Source: Brachionus rotundiformis
Taxonomy: Eukaryota; Rotifera; Eurotatoria; Ploima; Brachionidae
Direction of reading: 5' to 3'
Length of the DNA stretch: 64,000 nt
Assembly (NCBI GenBank): GCA_016802295.1
Contig: JAESIW010000020.1
Coordinates: 3,231,996-3,295,995 of the forward strand
The notes under the pieces were generated by a model that saw only the letters and a list, made by a program, of their open reading frames with translations, had not been told where the DNA came from and did not search any database. The translations under genes were made by a program, and so were the position numbers. Below are positions 24,050-35,639 of the stretch, in pieces. The first letter of the stretch is position 1. Every line of letters starts with the position of its first letter.

Positions 24050-25638
24050 ATGTTTTGTCTTTTCTTAATTTTTTTAATAATTATCAAATGTGCCATTTGT
24101 TTTAACTTGAGTGACTCGACTGTCGAGCAGCTTTACATAGTATATCTTAAAATATGATCTATAAATCCAAATTAAATTCAATATAAAAGTTCACTAACCA
24201 ACAGCGTGGTTCAGACAATGAAGTAATATCAAAAATCTTATCATCCAAGTTCGGAAATATACCTTATTTTGATCAATTTACTCCGTTGACTGAGCCAGAC
24301 CTTATCAAACTGAGACTTGCCGGAAATTTTCTTAATTCTACTTATGGCTTATCAATGCCGCCTATGAAACATCCAAGCATAAGAATCTACCATCCTATAA
24401 GTGATAATTATAACACAACTGCATACACAATTTTTTCACAAATGTACCAAAGGCAGTCCAAGAGACTTAAGGACATTTTAAATTTTAAAAATTTAGAAGT
24501 AATGTATCCATTATTTAATGAACTAATGTAATGTAATTGGTTTCTTATCTGGCAAATTTTAGTTCCCGATTAATTCATTAGAGTGTAGAATTTTAGATTG
24601 CTATATAGATATTAAATTGGAATCTGAGATTTATTTAAGATTAAATTTCCAAAAGCAGGTAATACCTTGAGCTTTAGGTAAACAAAAGATAAATTTTTTT
24701 CAAGGATTTTTTGCGCAATATTTCCCTCGAAAATGACCTAAGAATTGTTGACTATTTAAATTTTTCTATGATTTCAAATCAAATTCTGAACAAAGTAATA
24801 CATTTTTATCTTTCTCTTCTAATTACCTTATTTGATAGAAATACTTTAATAAAACAATACCGGAATGGGCTGAGAAACACATGGAAGAAGTGGTGTCAGG
24901 ACAAAGTTATTATTTTAAATTCTTTTTCGGTGATAGAAATATAGCAAAAATCCTATCAGGTAAAAAAAAATAATTTTCAGATAAAAATATAATTATTTAT
25001 ATCATTAGGAAATATTTTTCAGCACATGCTAACCAGACTGAGAAGCTTTCGTCCCGAAACTGTCATTTATCTAACAGTTTAGGTTTAAATTTAATTTAAC
25101 TGTGTATTTAAATCTTTAATCAAGGATGATGCCAGACTTTGCTCATTGCTTACAGGCATTGAGCAATCGTGCAGCTTTAGGCCAGAGATTGGATCCTCTT
25201 TGATATTTGAAATACGTAAATCAAGCAAAAAATGGTTTGTACGTGTTATCTATTTGAATATTACTGAAAATTTCGAGGCTAAAAGTCAAGAAATAGAATT
25301 CAGAGGTGAAATTGGGACAAAAATTATCAATTTAAACAAATAAATTCAATTAAATAAAATTTAAGGCTGTGGCAAAGAATGTTCATTGAACGATTTTTTA
25401 CAATCAATAGACCAAATAAATGGTTTCGATCCAGAATTTGAATTCATGATAATCAAGAAACCAACAAGTACTTAATTGACATAAAAATTTGATAACATAA
25501 TTTATATTTTAAGCACTGGATCATTATTTATCAGTAACCCAGAAAGTATTTGGGCTGCTTTTTCTGTCAGCAATGATTGTAATACTAATCCTGCAATTTA
25601 TGGAAACAATATTTTTTTATTTTATTTTTGTTAAATAA
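24050..25638 (+). CDS. Histidine-acid-phosphatase-like type I membrane protein B, strongly degenerate active site
   Basis: Nine exons: 24050-24139, 24190-24498, 24563-24658, 24705-24794, 24839-24959, 25009-25076, 25125-25305, 25366-25467, 25514-25638 (393 residues, TAA stop). A hydrophobic signal peptide (1-18) leads into a diverged acid phosphatase fold; a C-terminal membrane span lies at about 364-381. Relationship to gene A is shown by the intron after residue 30 in the same phase-0 position, a matching 90-nt exon (24705-24794; A has 15419-15508), and the shared intron before the HD-motif position. The HD equivalent is DD (259-260) and the RHGxRxP position reads FTNQQRG, so the catalytic Arg and His residues are gone. 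CGKEC matches the conserved GCxxxC of the family C-terminus, so the fold is probably kept. Likely a pseudoenzyme with a binding or structural role. Its stop codon is 29 bp from the end of the convergent CHCHD1 gene. Confidence 0.72.
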
Positions 25639-25667
25639 AAATAATTCATTTTAAAAAAAGTATTTTT

Positions 25668-26230
25668 TTAATGTGGTAGATCGGGTCCATTGTCAACCTT
25701 ACGAGGGGTTTTGTATTCTTTGAGCATTTTTTGCATGAACTTAACCGGAAATTTGCTCTGTTTTTCGCTGACATTAAATATTCCTTTTTTGGCTTGCTCG
25801 TCAGCTAATTTTACATCATTCTTTAATATTTTTAGAATAAAATTTTAATTAAATCAATTAATATACAAAATACAGTATATTTTTGAAAGCAGTCTGTAAA
25901 ATCCTTGATCTCCGAGCCACAAGGTGCTTCATTGTACTCATTGAGCTTCAAACAATTGATCATTACGTTCATATGATCAATGCATGGATATTCTGAGGAA
26001 AGTTTAAAGATATAACTACAAAACTTTGTAGATTAAATCTTACCAGGTTTTAAGCTAGATCCTTTTCCCGAGATATTGTCCTTTAAAACCATTGGCAAAA
26101 CAAGTTTGAATTGTTTGTGTGTGATCAATTCATTTACAGAACCATATGGAGCTCGGACTGAAGCACCGTTCGGGTTCGAACATTTTAATTTTTTCAGATA
26201 TTTTGAATAAGAACTCTTTATATATTTCAT
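25668..26230 (-). CDS. CHCHD1: CHCHD1 / mS37, twin CX9C mitochondrial small-subunit ribosomal protein
   Basis: Three exons on the minus strand: 26230-26044, 25992-25874, 25820-25668, giving 152 residues (human 118). The middle exon holds the CHCH fold: CIDHMNVMINC, then about ten residues, then CGSEIKDFTDC, two perfect C-X9-C helices. Such motifs are oxidised by MIA40 in the intermembrane space, although mS37 works in the matrix ribosome. The arrangement MNVMINCLKLNEYN and the basic C-terminal FMQKMLKEYK resemble CHCHD1 more than other twin-CX9C proteins. The basic N-terminal exon may serve targeting. Another CHCH protein cannot be fully excluded. It converges with acid-phosphatase-like B and diverges from TOMM70. 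Confidence 0.75.
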
Positions 26231-28134
26231 TTTTTGCTTAAAATATTGACTTGCTTTAATTTAAATTTATTTAATTTATAAATAATTATATGCAAGCATC
26301 AGTTTTTTTATTAAAAAAAGATTCAAAACCATCTTACCAAGTTGTTAATATTTTTTTAAGAATGAAAAAATTAAATAAATGTTATTGACTAGTAGGCAAA
26401 AATATCAAAAATCAAAATATCTTGAAAATTTTGCCAGAAAGATAAAATTTAATATTTGTATTAAGAATTGATGATAAATAGCTGTATGATCTTACGATCT
26501 ATGTTAATGACTAGTCAAAAAAGTGGCTGATGAGACTGAACACATTAAAATTAAAAGTGATCCATATAGGCAAAAATAAGCCAAAAACACAAAATGCCAG
26601 ACAATAGCTGCAACGAAATAGTTAATATTACAGAAACTACAAGTGGAAAAGATCTTGGAATTTTTATCACAAATGACCTCAAGCTGTCACAACAAGTCGT
26701 CAAAGCTACCAACACTGGCAATTTATACTCAGCAAAAATTTGGACTAAACTTTTGACCAAATCTGGCATTCGCTAGCTACGCTTGGAATACTATTACTAA
26801 TACTAAATAATACCTAATATTTTAAGTAATAAGTCATTTTACCTTTCACTAGATTAAAATATAATGTAATAATTACTGTCCTTTATATTTATTGAAAAAT
26901 AGATATTAGTTGAAATCTTTTTATCTAAAACTATGAAAAATGAACTCTTGTTTCCTGAAAAAGCTGATATTTATTTATTTAAAGTAATTTAATTAATAAA
27001 AAGACATTTCCTTATTAAAATATCTTCCGTTCATTCATCAAATATTTAATTAAATAGTAAAATATTAGGCTTGCTTTGATATTTAAGTATTATTGGTATA
27101 TGTTTTGGTCGTGAAAGATTTATTTACCATTCTTTTATTCAACTTTTTTGAGTACAAATTACATAAAATTGACTATAAATAAAAAATCTTAACACAATTT
27201 AAGTTATTTAGATTTGCATAAATAACTCAAAGGCCTATAAACCATTGTATTAGTCTTAAAAAACTAAAAATATGTTCAAATTAACTTTGCTTGGACATTT
27301 TAATAAAAAAATGGTTGCTCGACCATGTTTTTTGTACTATTAGTTTATGCTGCGACATCTAAAATGTTAGCAGCGTGAAGCTGTAGCTGTAGTTTTTATT
27401 CTGAATAATAAAACTGATATCTGTCATGGAAAAAAATAGTCATTCAATTGATTCGTTTGAGCCAAGCTTGGTAAAAAACCGAACATTTACAGACAATTAC
27501 TTAATGACAATGCAATAAATGTTGGACTTTGGCTACGATTCACAGATTAAAAATCTTAATTCATCTGGCGTATTCATCAGCTTGACTCTTATTTAATGAA
27601 GAAAGGTATGCTAACACAGATAGTATCAAAAGCTTATACATTAAAAGACATCAATATACTCGAATAAGATTATTAAATAATTATTAAGAAAAAATTTGAA
27701 AATATATTGGAAGTTCAAAAAAAATTATACTATAAGATAATTCAATTTTTTAAAAATAATTAGAATAATTTAGTCGAGGTGGTGGTGAAATAATTTTAGA
27801 AACGTTTTAAAGTTTAATTAAATTAAAAATTTAATTAGAGTAAAGTATGTCTTATAGGGATCAAAATTAAGTTCTGAGCCAAATAAAAAGTCTCTTAACA
27901 ACTCAAAATAATTTTCATTTTTGATAGAAAGATTGCAAATAATTTAAAAAGCAAAAAAATATTAATTTTAGAATGGTAATACGAAAATTTCTATAAAATT
28001 CATACATTAGATTTTTAATATGAATGTAAAGCATTTATTTAAAAATTCTGACAAATTTTTACTTTTAGATACACCTATTTGTAATATTTCATTCAAATTT
28101 AAACTTGATATAAAAAGTTGCCTATTTACAAAAA
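26231..28134. other. Divergent intergenic region between CHCHD1 and TOMM70
   Basis: This separates two genes for mitochondrial proteins and should contain both promoters. It holds a LINE fragment (26510-26800) and, near 27340-27400, a short less AT-rich segment of unknown origin. No further gene was recognised. Confidence 0.5.
26510..26800 (+). mobile_element. LINE reverse-transcriptase fragment
   Basis: Plus-strand translation reads WLMRLNTLKLKVIHIGKNK (about 26524-26580) and, in the next frame, MPDNSC...ETTSGKDLGIFITNDLK (26594-26690). These match the thumb region of Jockey/CR1-type reverse transcriptases, where KCKVMHIG and KDLGI are typical. A frameshift separates the two parts, and the fragment ends in a stop at 26774. 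Confidence 0.75.
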
Positions 28135-30775
28135 ATGCATTCCAAGCTCTTATCATCAGGCAATCTAATAGCCAAGTCGCCAAGTCTTTCTCTTGTTCGG
28201 ACAGATGAAAGCTCTAAATTTGAGTTTAAACTGTGGCATATTGGCGTGATACTTGGAGTGCCATCAGCTGCCATTCTCAGCTATTTGCTTTATAGAAAAT
28301 TCAGGCAACAATCAAGCTCAAAACAGCCAAAAACTTCTGTAACAGAGCCTGAATCTGGCCAAAAGGCTGTCGAAAAAAATGAAAATAAAAAGCCTAGAAC
28401 CCCACTCGAAATCGCAGTTGACAAAAAAAACCAAGGCAACAAACATTTTCAAAGCAAAGAGTTTGACAAAGCTGTAGAGTGCTACACTGACGCTATTTTA
28501 AGCTGTCCCCAAGACGATGTAAACGAATTGCCTAAATTCTATCAAAATCGAGCTGCTGCATTCGAGAATTTAGTACTAAACTAAATTTAAATCTTTTTTT
28601 TTTAATTAATTTTATTCAATTTAAATAAAGAAAAAATATGATAAAGTGGTTGAGGACTGTTCGAGTGCTTTGAATTTGGACCCTAATTATGAAAAAGCTC
28701 TGAGCCGAAGAGCCAAGGCGTACGAATGTTTGGACAAATTGCATGAAGCATTCGAAGATTTGACCTCTTTGTGCATACTGCAAAAATTCTCAGCTTCATC
28801 CATGGCTGTAGCTGATAAAATGGTCAAAAAAATTGGTGAAAGAATGGCGGCCGAGATTTTCAGAGTATGCCTTAAATTATTTAAGTCTTAACTTGGGCTT
28901 GATTGCTCTTTCTTTTATTTTTATCTGGTTATAATAGGCATATATCAAATTATGACTTAGAAAGTTAAATATCCCTTGAATATCTTAAAAGTTTTAATTA
29001 AATAAATTTTAAAAATTTTGCATCTTGAATGGATAACTTGGTCAATTGAGTGGATTTTTCTATAAAAGCTATTATCTGAAGAAAAAATATTTTTTGTCTT
29101 TTGTTGTAGAAGAAGTAGTTGTAAAATTGCCGCGATACCAAACGTGTAGAGTGTCTGAACTAATCACTGCCATTAAATAGAGTGGATATGTAGCAGCCTA
29201 TTCAATTGAACCTATCTGAAGTAGCTTTTAAACACCAGTTAACTTAGATTTTACCACATTTTCTGGCAACTTAATTTAGTGCCAAAATACTGTTTTAGAT
29301 AAAGGCATGTCGAGCGCTCACTGTAGCTTCAAAATCATTTCTTAAAATTTCATATATAAATAAACTTTAAACAAAAATTAACTTAAATAAGCTTAAATCA
29401 ATCAAAACTTTGTGAAAAATTTACTTGGTTTTAACTTACTAGAAAGAATCATTAATTATTAATAAATTCTTCCATTTTGCCAAGTGGTTAATAAATTAGG
29501 TTTGTTTCCAACTTAATAAAATCTTGCTTAAAAAAAGAAAATTTATTTTCTATATTATTTATCAAATTAAAATTTTTTTAAGACTAGAACTGGTTTGCCA
29601 ATATCACAGCATTTTGTGAACAACTTTTTTGTTGGCCTAAACAATGACCTAATATTCAAAAATGCTGAATTTTATGAAAAAGTAAAAGAAAACGAAAACA
29701 GGTTTGAAAAAATTTATTAATTAGTGACCAATTTTGATTAGTTTCCAAAAGCATAATGAAACTGGCCATAGATGAGTTTAATAGCGGCGACTATTCGGGA
29801 TGCATTGAAACTTGTACAAAAGAGATCCAAGAGGCCAAGCAGTTTGTTCTGGAAGCTAAAAATCTACGCGGATCGTTGTACATGCTCAAGTGCCAGTACA
29901 AAGAAGCCCGATCGGATTTTGACGATATTCTAAAGGACGATAGCGCCTCGAATCGCCTTAAATCCAACACATACATAAAACTAACTGCATTAAATCTTCA
30001 AAATGCGGAGGAAAAAGAAGCTTTTGAAAATTACGACAAAGCAATTCAAATTGATCCAAACAATGAGGACATTTACTGCAATAGAGCTCAGGTTTTTGCC
30101 ATGAAAGGTCGTTTTGAGGAGTCGTTCAAAGACTTTGACAAATGTTTGGAATTGAAAAGTGATCACAAAATAGCCAAAATTCAGAAGGCATTTTTCGAAT
30201 TTAGGCAGTTCTTTGCTCAATTGTCCATGTATGCTCAGGCTATTCAATCGCCTAATCTAATTCAGGAATCAAAAGAGCTCAAAAATGAGACAAACAAGCT
30301 GGAAAACTTGCTAAAAGAATTTTCGGATGTACCAGAAGCCTATAACTTGTATGCACAAATTCTCAGTGAGCAGGAACAGTACGAAAAAGCTGAGAACTAT
30401 TACAAGCTAGCTTTGGATAAAGATCCAGACAATGCAGCACTAATGGTTCAACGAGCTCTGAACATAATGACCTGGACTAATAATTTTGAAGAGTCGATTA
30501 CAATGTTGAATCAAGCCATCGAAACTGACCAAACTTGTGAATTTGCATTGGAAACTTTGGCTACTATTGAAATTCAAAGAGGAAATTTGCCAAGGGCAGT
30601 TGAGCTTTTCGAAAAAGCCATCCAGCTTACAAGAAGCGAAGAGTCAATGACTAATTTGTGTTGTATGTTGGTTGGTGCTAAGACTCAGTTCAAAGTTCTT
30701 AACCAATTGAGCAAGAATCCGACCGCTAATTTAGATATTCTTAACAAAATAAATCAAAATAAAGGATTTTATTAA
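28135..30775 (+). CDS. TOMM70: TOMM70, mitochondrial import receptor subunit TOM70
   Basis: Outer-membrane receptor that takes chaperone-bound precursors (metabolite carriers) from Hsp70/Hsp90 and passes them to the TOM channel. Exons 28135-28572, 28631-28864, 29583-29701, 29752-30775 give 604 residues (human 608). One N-terminal membrane span (about 33-53) is followed by a basic/Q-rich linker, a TPR clamp domain (EIAVDKKNQGNKHF onward), the ALNLDPNYEKALSRRAKAYE repeat and C-terminal TPRs ending DFAYETM-like (CEFALETLATIEIQRGN). The third intron (29702-29751) uses an acceptor fixed by reading phase; an alternative AG ten bases upstream breaks the frame. The second intron, 718 nt, contains an antisense LINE remnant. 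Confidence 0.95.
29100..29345 (-). mobile_element. LINE family 2 3' fragment in a TOMM70 intron
   Basis: On the minus strand 29290-29240 reads KLPENVVKSKL, the C-terminal LINE block, and the rest aligns by eye with the LINE at 16560-16720 (shared words include CGAGCGCTCA against TAGCGCTCAG, and ACATTTTCTGGCAACTTA against ACATTTTCTTGTAACTTA). Only the last 240 bp or so are left. It lies antisense in the 28865-29582 intron. Confidence 0.75.
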
Positions 30776-32890
30776 GAAATTTTTTTTGAAAATTTTGAAA
30801 ATTTTTTGAATTTTTTTTTGTTATTCAAGTTATTCTTTTAGATCAAAGTATTAATTTTAGTAAATGATAGCTTTAATCTTATTTTTTTCTCAATCCTTAT
30901 TTTATAAATTGGATTATACTGTTAAATCCTTTGGAAAAATGTGATTTCAAAAGATCAAATGTACAGAAAAGCAGAAATATATTTTTTCGAATGATCTTGT
31001 GCCAATACACTAAAGGATTTTGCATCAAGATTAAGGCTACAATTCAATTAAACCAACGGGAATTAGAAATAAATTGGACTAAGAGAAAGATCATGTACAT
31101 CACATGAAAACATTAAGTGGCTAGACCAAAGAGTGCTTTGCCAGACTCCGACCAGCATGGAGCGAGACAGATACAGCAAAGACGTACAATTGAGTAATTA
31201 TTCGCTGTGATGTAGCAAAGCCAATTTTAGGACAATTGAGTCTTAGTCTGACAAAAAGAATTTGAATATCTCTCACACTGAATGGTTCTTTTAGTACATT
31301 GGCCTAAAACATTGCCAAAACCTGATCTATTATTTTATTTAGTAATATAAAAGTTAGAATTAAAATAAATTGAATATTAACTTTAAAATTAATGAACGAT
31401 TAATATTCATAGTTTCGATTTGAATAAAATATTAAATATTAAAAGGGATAATTTAGAATGAAATAGAAGATTAATTTCATAACGTAACATGCATCAAGAT
31501 CGGAAGGTTGTGACGGTTTGTGATTATTTAGAATGGATGAGGAACATTCACCAAACAGAGCCCTGCAATGGATACTTCAATGGCTTTTATGAAAATATAT
31601 TCCATTCTCTTGCCACCCTATGCACAAACATTTTTCATTTTTCACCATTTTTTGCTCCTTCTAATTATTTCAAATTTCCTTATCATATCTCTTCATATAT
31701 GATAACGATAAAATTAAAATTAGATGGTTAAATTGTCATGCAATACAATTTTAAGGTATAAAATTTAAATGACTCATTAGTTTTGGCATTATACCAATTC
31801 TTTGAAAGTAAAATTTGGGACTTTATCTGAGAACATGCCATATTCACATGAAATATTTTTGAAAATATATAACTTTTCATGACTTCCTATTCAGGCTTAT
31901 TTTAAAACTGTCATTTTATTCCCTACTTAAGCTAGTTCTTTATGAATTAATGTTTATTTATCATATATAAATATAATATATAAACTTATATCCATAATTA
32001 TCCTAAAAACCTTAGTTTAATTGGTGTAAATTATTATATTTCTTCATGGTAGGACTATAAAAAAGCTATTTTTTGAATTAATCACTTGACTAGGATTCAA
32101 AATCTTATATATATTTTAACTTTATCATTCCATTTTAAAAACATAATTTTAGCCGAAATTCAAGGAATGTTAAATCCAGACTAAATCATTTCTGACACTA
32201 CTTTTCAAAGATTTTATTAATGTTTTTGGATAATTTTTATTAACTTGCCGTACAATTCATATTTTAAAAACAATTGAAAAAATTAATTAAACTGTAATGC
32301 TCCAGGGAAAATAATAGTTTTTTTTAAATTAAGAATTAAATTTTAGTAACAAATTATTCTTATTGTTAAAAATTTACTACTCCAAATAATAACAATTTTT
32401 GTTTTTTTGCTTAATTAAATAAACCTAAATTTAAAGTATTTATTTAATCAAGATTCAAAAAAAAATAATTACCAATCTAGTAATCAAAATAATTAAGCAA
32501 ATTTTTTTTAATAAGTAAAATAAATTCAAAATCAAGGATACAAAGCTTTCCATTCGAATGTAATACAGAAATTGAGTTTCTCTACACAAATCAGCATAAT
32601 AAATTGAAAATATTAGCTAATTATTGATTTTTTTGACATAAAATTATAAAAATTTTTATATTTACAAATAAAATTTAAACATTGATAGAATTTTATCATG
32701 AGAAATCAGACTTTTAATTCACGTCCGATTTATCTGAACTCATCAAATCCGGACAGAATTTAATTTAAAGCCTATCATTAAATCTCCATGGTAACAATTA
32801 ATGGCGGTTATTAAATACCTTACCAAAAATTTCAACTTTCTAATTGTTTAATTAAAATTATATATTAAATTTTTGTAAGATTTTAGAGAG
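30776..32890. other. Intergenic region between TOMM70 and UNC119
   Basis: Mostly AT-rich sequence. A less AT-rich block at 31000-31260 stands out and may be a transposon relic, but no motif was readable in any frame. An 80-codon open frame at 31489-31731 has no recognisable similarity and is not called. Confidence 0.45.
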
Positions 32891-33735
32891 ATGTCAAAAA
32901 AAAACTCATCATCTGATCGGGACAGTTATAAAGACAGTGTACAGAGCAGAAAAAAAACCGGCATTGTTTCTTTCTATCAAAGTGTAAATACCAAGTCAAG
33001 CATATCGGAAGTTACAGAAAAAGACCTCTTGGAAAAGATCCAGAGAGGAATTGCGATCACACCTGATGACATAATCAAACTTAAAGAGCCAACAAAGAGT
33101 AAAATAAGAAAAATTAAATTTTTCTAAAATAACATTTTATTTAAGATTATCTATGTAAAATAACTGATAATGTTTATGAAATAGATTTTGTTCATTTTAA
33201 AATTCGAGATATGGCAAAAAATGTAACTTTATTTGAAGTGCTTAAGGCTGAAACAGATAAAAACATTGATTTGTCTCTACTTGATGATGATTCGCGATTT
33301 ATTCGCTACAAATTCAACGAGTCTTTTTTGAAATTGAAAAATATTGGCGCTACGTAAGAAATTTATAAAATATTAAATGATTTTTTTTAATTTATTTTTA
33401 AGAGTCGAGTTCACAGTAGGTCCGAAACCAGTCAAGAATTTTCTTATGATTGAGCGACACTTTTTCAAAGACAAACTCATAAAGAGCTTTGATTTTAAAT
33501 TTGGGTTTTGTTTGCCAGAGAGTCGGAACAGCATTGAGCACATATATGAGATGCCAAAATTATCAGATACTGAAAGTGAGATTTATTCAACAAAATTATA
33601 AAGTTTTAGTTTAATTTTGTTAATTAAGTTAAAGAAATGATCGCAAATCCTTTCATGACCAAGTCAGATACATTTTATTTTGTAGATGATAAGCTGGTAA
33701 TGCACAACAAAGCTGAATATGCTTATAATTATTGA
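32891..33735 (+). CDS. UNC119: UNC119 lipid-binding chaperone
   Basis: Binds N-myristoylated cargo (for example transducin alpha, NPHP3, Src kinases) in an immunoglobulin-like beta-sandwich and delivers it to cilia; cargo is released by ARL2/ARL3-GTP. Exons 32891-33098, 33146-33353, 33403-33575, 33635-33735 give 229 residues (human 240). Key matches: ITPDDIIKL, NVYEIDFVHFKIRDM, FIRYKFNESFLKL, VEFTVGPKPVKNF, SFDFKFGFCLPESRN and the terminal SDTFYFVDDKLVMHNKAEY. Introns are 47-59 nt. The N-terminal 60 residues are Ser/Lys-rich and poorly conserved, as usual in the family. AATAAA lies at 33815. Confidence 0.95.
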
Positions 33736-34039
33736 ATTTTTTGTTTAAAAATTTTCTAAGATTTTATGTTTGTTTTCAGTTTAAATAAATTTTTAAGTGT
33801 AAAATTATTTGATCAATAAATAAAAAAAATTAAGAATACCGTTTATCAAAGCCTTCAGAACAAAAATAAAATTAGTGTTTTATTTATGGTCTAATTAGGA
33901 ATAATAGTTATAATAAATTTTTAATAAAATAACATTTTGACATTTATTCCTTAATAATAAATAATTAATTTTCTTTCGATTATTTAAAATCTGTTGAAGC
34001 TGATTTTAACCAAGACAAATTAACTAAGGATAGAAGCAA

Positions 34040-34112
34040 GGGTCTGTGGCGCAATGGATAACGCGTCTGACTACGAATCAGGAGATTGCAGGTTCGAGTC
34101 CTGCCAGACTCG
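34040..34112 (+). tRNA. tRNA-Arg (anticodon ACG)
   Basis: A 73-nt intronless cloverleaf. The acceptor stem GGGTCTG pairs with CAGACTC (one G-T pair), the A box is TGGCGCAATGG, the anticodon stem CTGA/TCAG encloses loop CTACGAA (anticodon ACG, which becomes ICG after deamination), and the B box is GGTTCGAGTCC. A T run at 34114-34120 is the expected RNA polymerase III terminator. It lies between the convergent UNC119 and EXOSC8 genes. Confidence 0.96.
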
Positions 34113-34246
34113 GATTTTTTTACCTCACTTTTAAAACCTAGCTATTATCTAACTAAAATAAACTTTAATAATATATTTTCATTTTTCGTAATCTTTTGTA
34201 AAAAAAAATTTTTATTTAATTAAAAAATAAAAAATCTTTCTAAAAA

Positions 34247-35110
34247 TTATTTATTATAAATATTTTCTCTTATATATTTTCCGTTTTCCAGAGCTCGTCC
34301 AATAGACATATTAAGCTGGTCAATTTTTAGACAAAATCCACCGAGTTTTCGGATCAAGCATATTTTTTGAGAATCAATTGAACAAATTAATAAAAAAGTT
34401 TTCATAAAATCTTCTTCTTGTTTATTTGGATCAGTTAAAAGAATGTTGTCCTCAATGGCAAACAAAGTAGTCAATACTGGTTCATTATGCAACACCAAGT
34501 TTCTATATTCCAAGGGATATTTGACAACTGGCTTATCTTCATCTTCGTTAAAGTCAATTTGGTACAATTTCAAATTCTTCAAAGCGGTGACCATTGCCAC
34601 ACAGCATGCATCTTGAACATTACCATCATTATTAAGGCATATTAAATCAACAAAAAGCGCCCAGGCTAGCTTTCCTTCTTTAATGCAGAGTTCTTCTTCG
34701 TCAATGCACTTGGACTCGGTAAGAATATCCAGCATTAGCTGACTGAGCATTGCTTGAGTTTGCTCTATGGAAGATGATGACACACTTGATTGAGAAAACG
34801 AGCCAGATTGAGTACTAGATTTGAAATTTTTGGACGAGCACAAAGCTGGAACTTCTACATTGCATATAATGTATCCCTTATTAGGTCTGTCTTCTTTTGG
34901 TCTACAGATGCGTGCGTTTATTCCACAAATCACGTTTGTGGATCCAAGTTTAACAAGTGACGAACCATTGACTGTGTTGATACAATTAGCTGTGACATTG
35001 CATGGCCTAATGTCGCTCAAACGCCGATTGTCTGGCCGACAATTTTCCTTGATAAATTTTAGATAGTATTCATACGGTTCGGTAGCTTTGTTTATATCGA
35101 TATCTTGCAT
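34247..35110 (-). CDS. EXOSC8: EXOSC8 (RRP43), RNA exosome core subunit
   Basis: Non-catalytic RNase PH-fold subunit of the nine-member exosome ring used in nuclear and cytoplasmic 3'-5' RNA decay. A single exon starting at the ATG at 35110 gives 287 residues (human 276). Matching segments: the N-terminal PYEYYLKFIKENCRPD and VKLGSTNVICGI; GYIICNVEVPALCSS; EELCIKEGKLAWALFVDLIC; DGNVQDACCVAMVTALKN; and a C-terminal half with the DNILLTDP motif. A Ser/Gln-rich insert near residues 95-115 replaces a shorter human loop. It converges with UNC119, with the tRNA between them. Confidence 0.93.
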   Translation of the reverse strand: MQDIDINKATEPYEYYLKFIKENCRPDNRRLSDIRPCNVTANCINTVNGSSLVKLGSTNVICGINARICRPKEDRPNKGYIICNVEVPALCSSKNFKSSTQSGSFSQSSVSSSSIEQTQAMLSQLMLDILTESKCIDEEELCIKEGKLAWALFVDLICLNNDGNVQDACCVAMVTALKNLKLYQIDFNEDEDKPVVKYPLEYRNLVLHNEPVLTTLFAIEDNILLTDPNKQEEDFMKTFLLICSIDSQKICLIRKLGGFCLKIDQLNMSIGRALENGKYIRENIYNK

Positions 35111-35639
35111 TTTTTTTTAATTAAAAAAAATTTCAAATTTTTTTTATTTTTAATAAATGTTGTATTTAAAGAGCAATAATAAATTTACAAAAATTTTATA
35201 TATTTTTCTAACTGTATTCTATAACTAGTTTATAATTTTAAAGGTTGTTAATATTTTATTGTCTTATCTTTTATTAAATTTTGGATTTATTTCAAAGATG
35301 AAAAATTTTCAGAATAAAATAAATAAAATATTTTTGAAGATTTAAATTAGATAATTGTATAATATTTTGATTTTATTAATGTTTTTAAATACTAGCGCCA
35401 AAAAACTCCTTTCTCGAAAAGAGGTTTGGTAACCAAAGGCATATTGCGCTTTGTACTTATTGACATTAGAGGTTTATCTCTTTCATTATTTCAGCTCTTA
35501 TGATCAATTGGTTAAAACCTTTATTGTTTAAGAATTTATTTCTATCACTTAGAATAGTGCTACTCTTGAAATTTTATCTTGTTTAGAAACTAAGTTTAAT
35601 TCTTTTTGTTTTCTTTTCGCATTTTTTAATGTGGTTTCT

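Noticed and set aside
31489..31731. 80-codon plus-strand frame as a gene
   Set aside because: Its composition is that of the AT-rich background and nothing recognisable is encoded.
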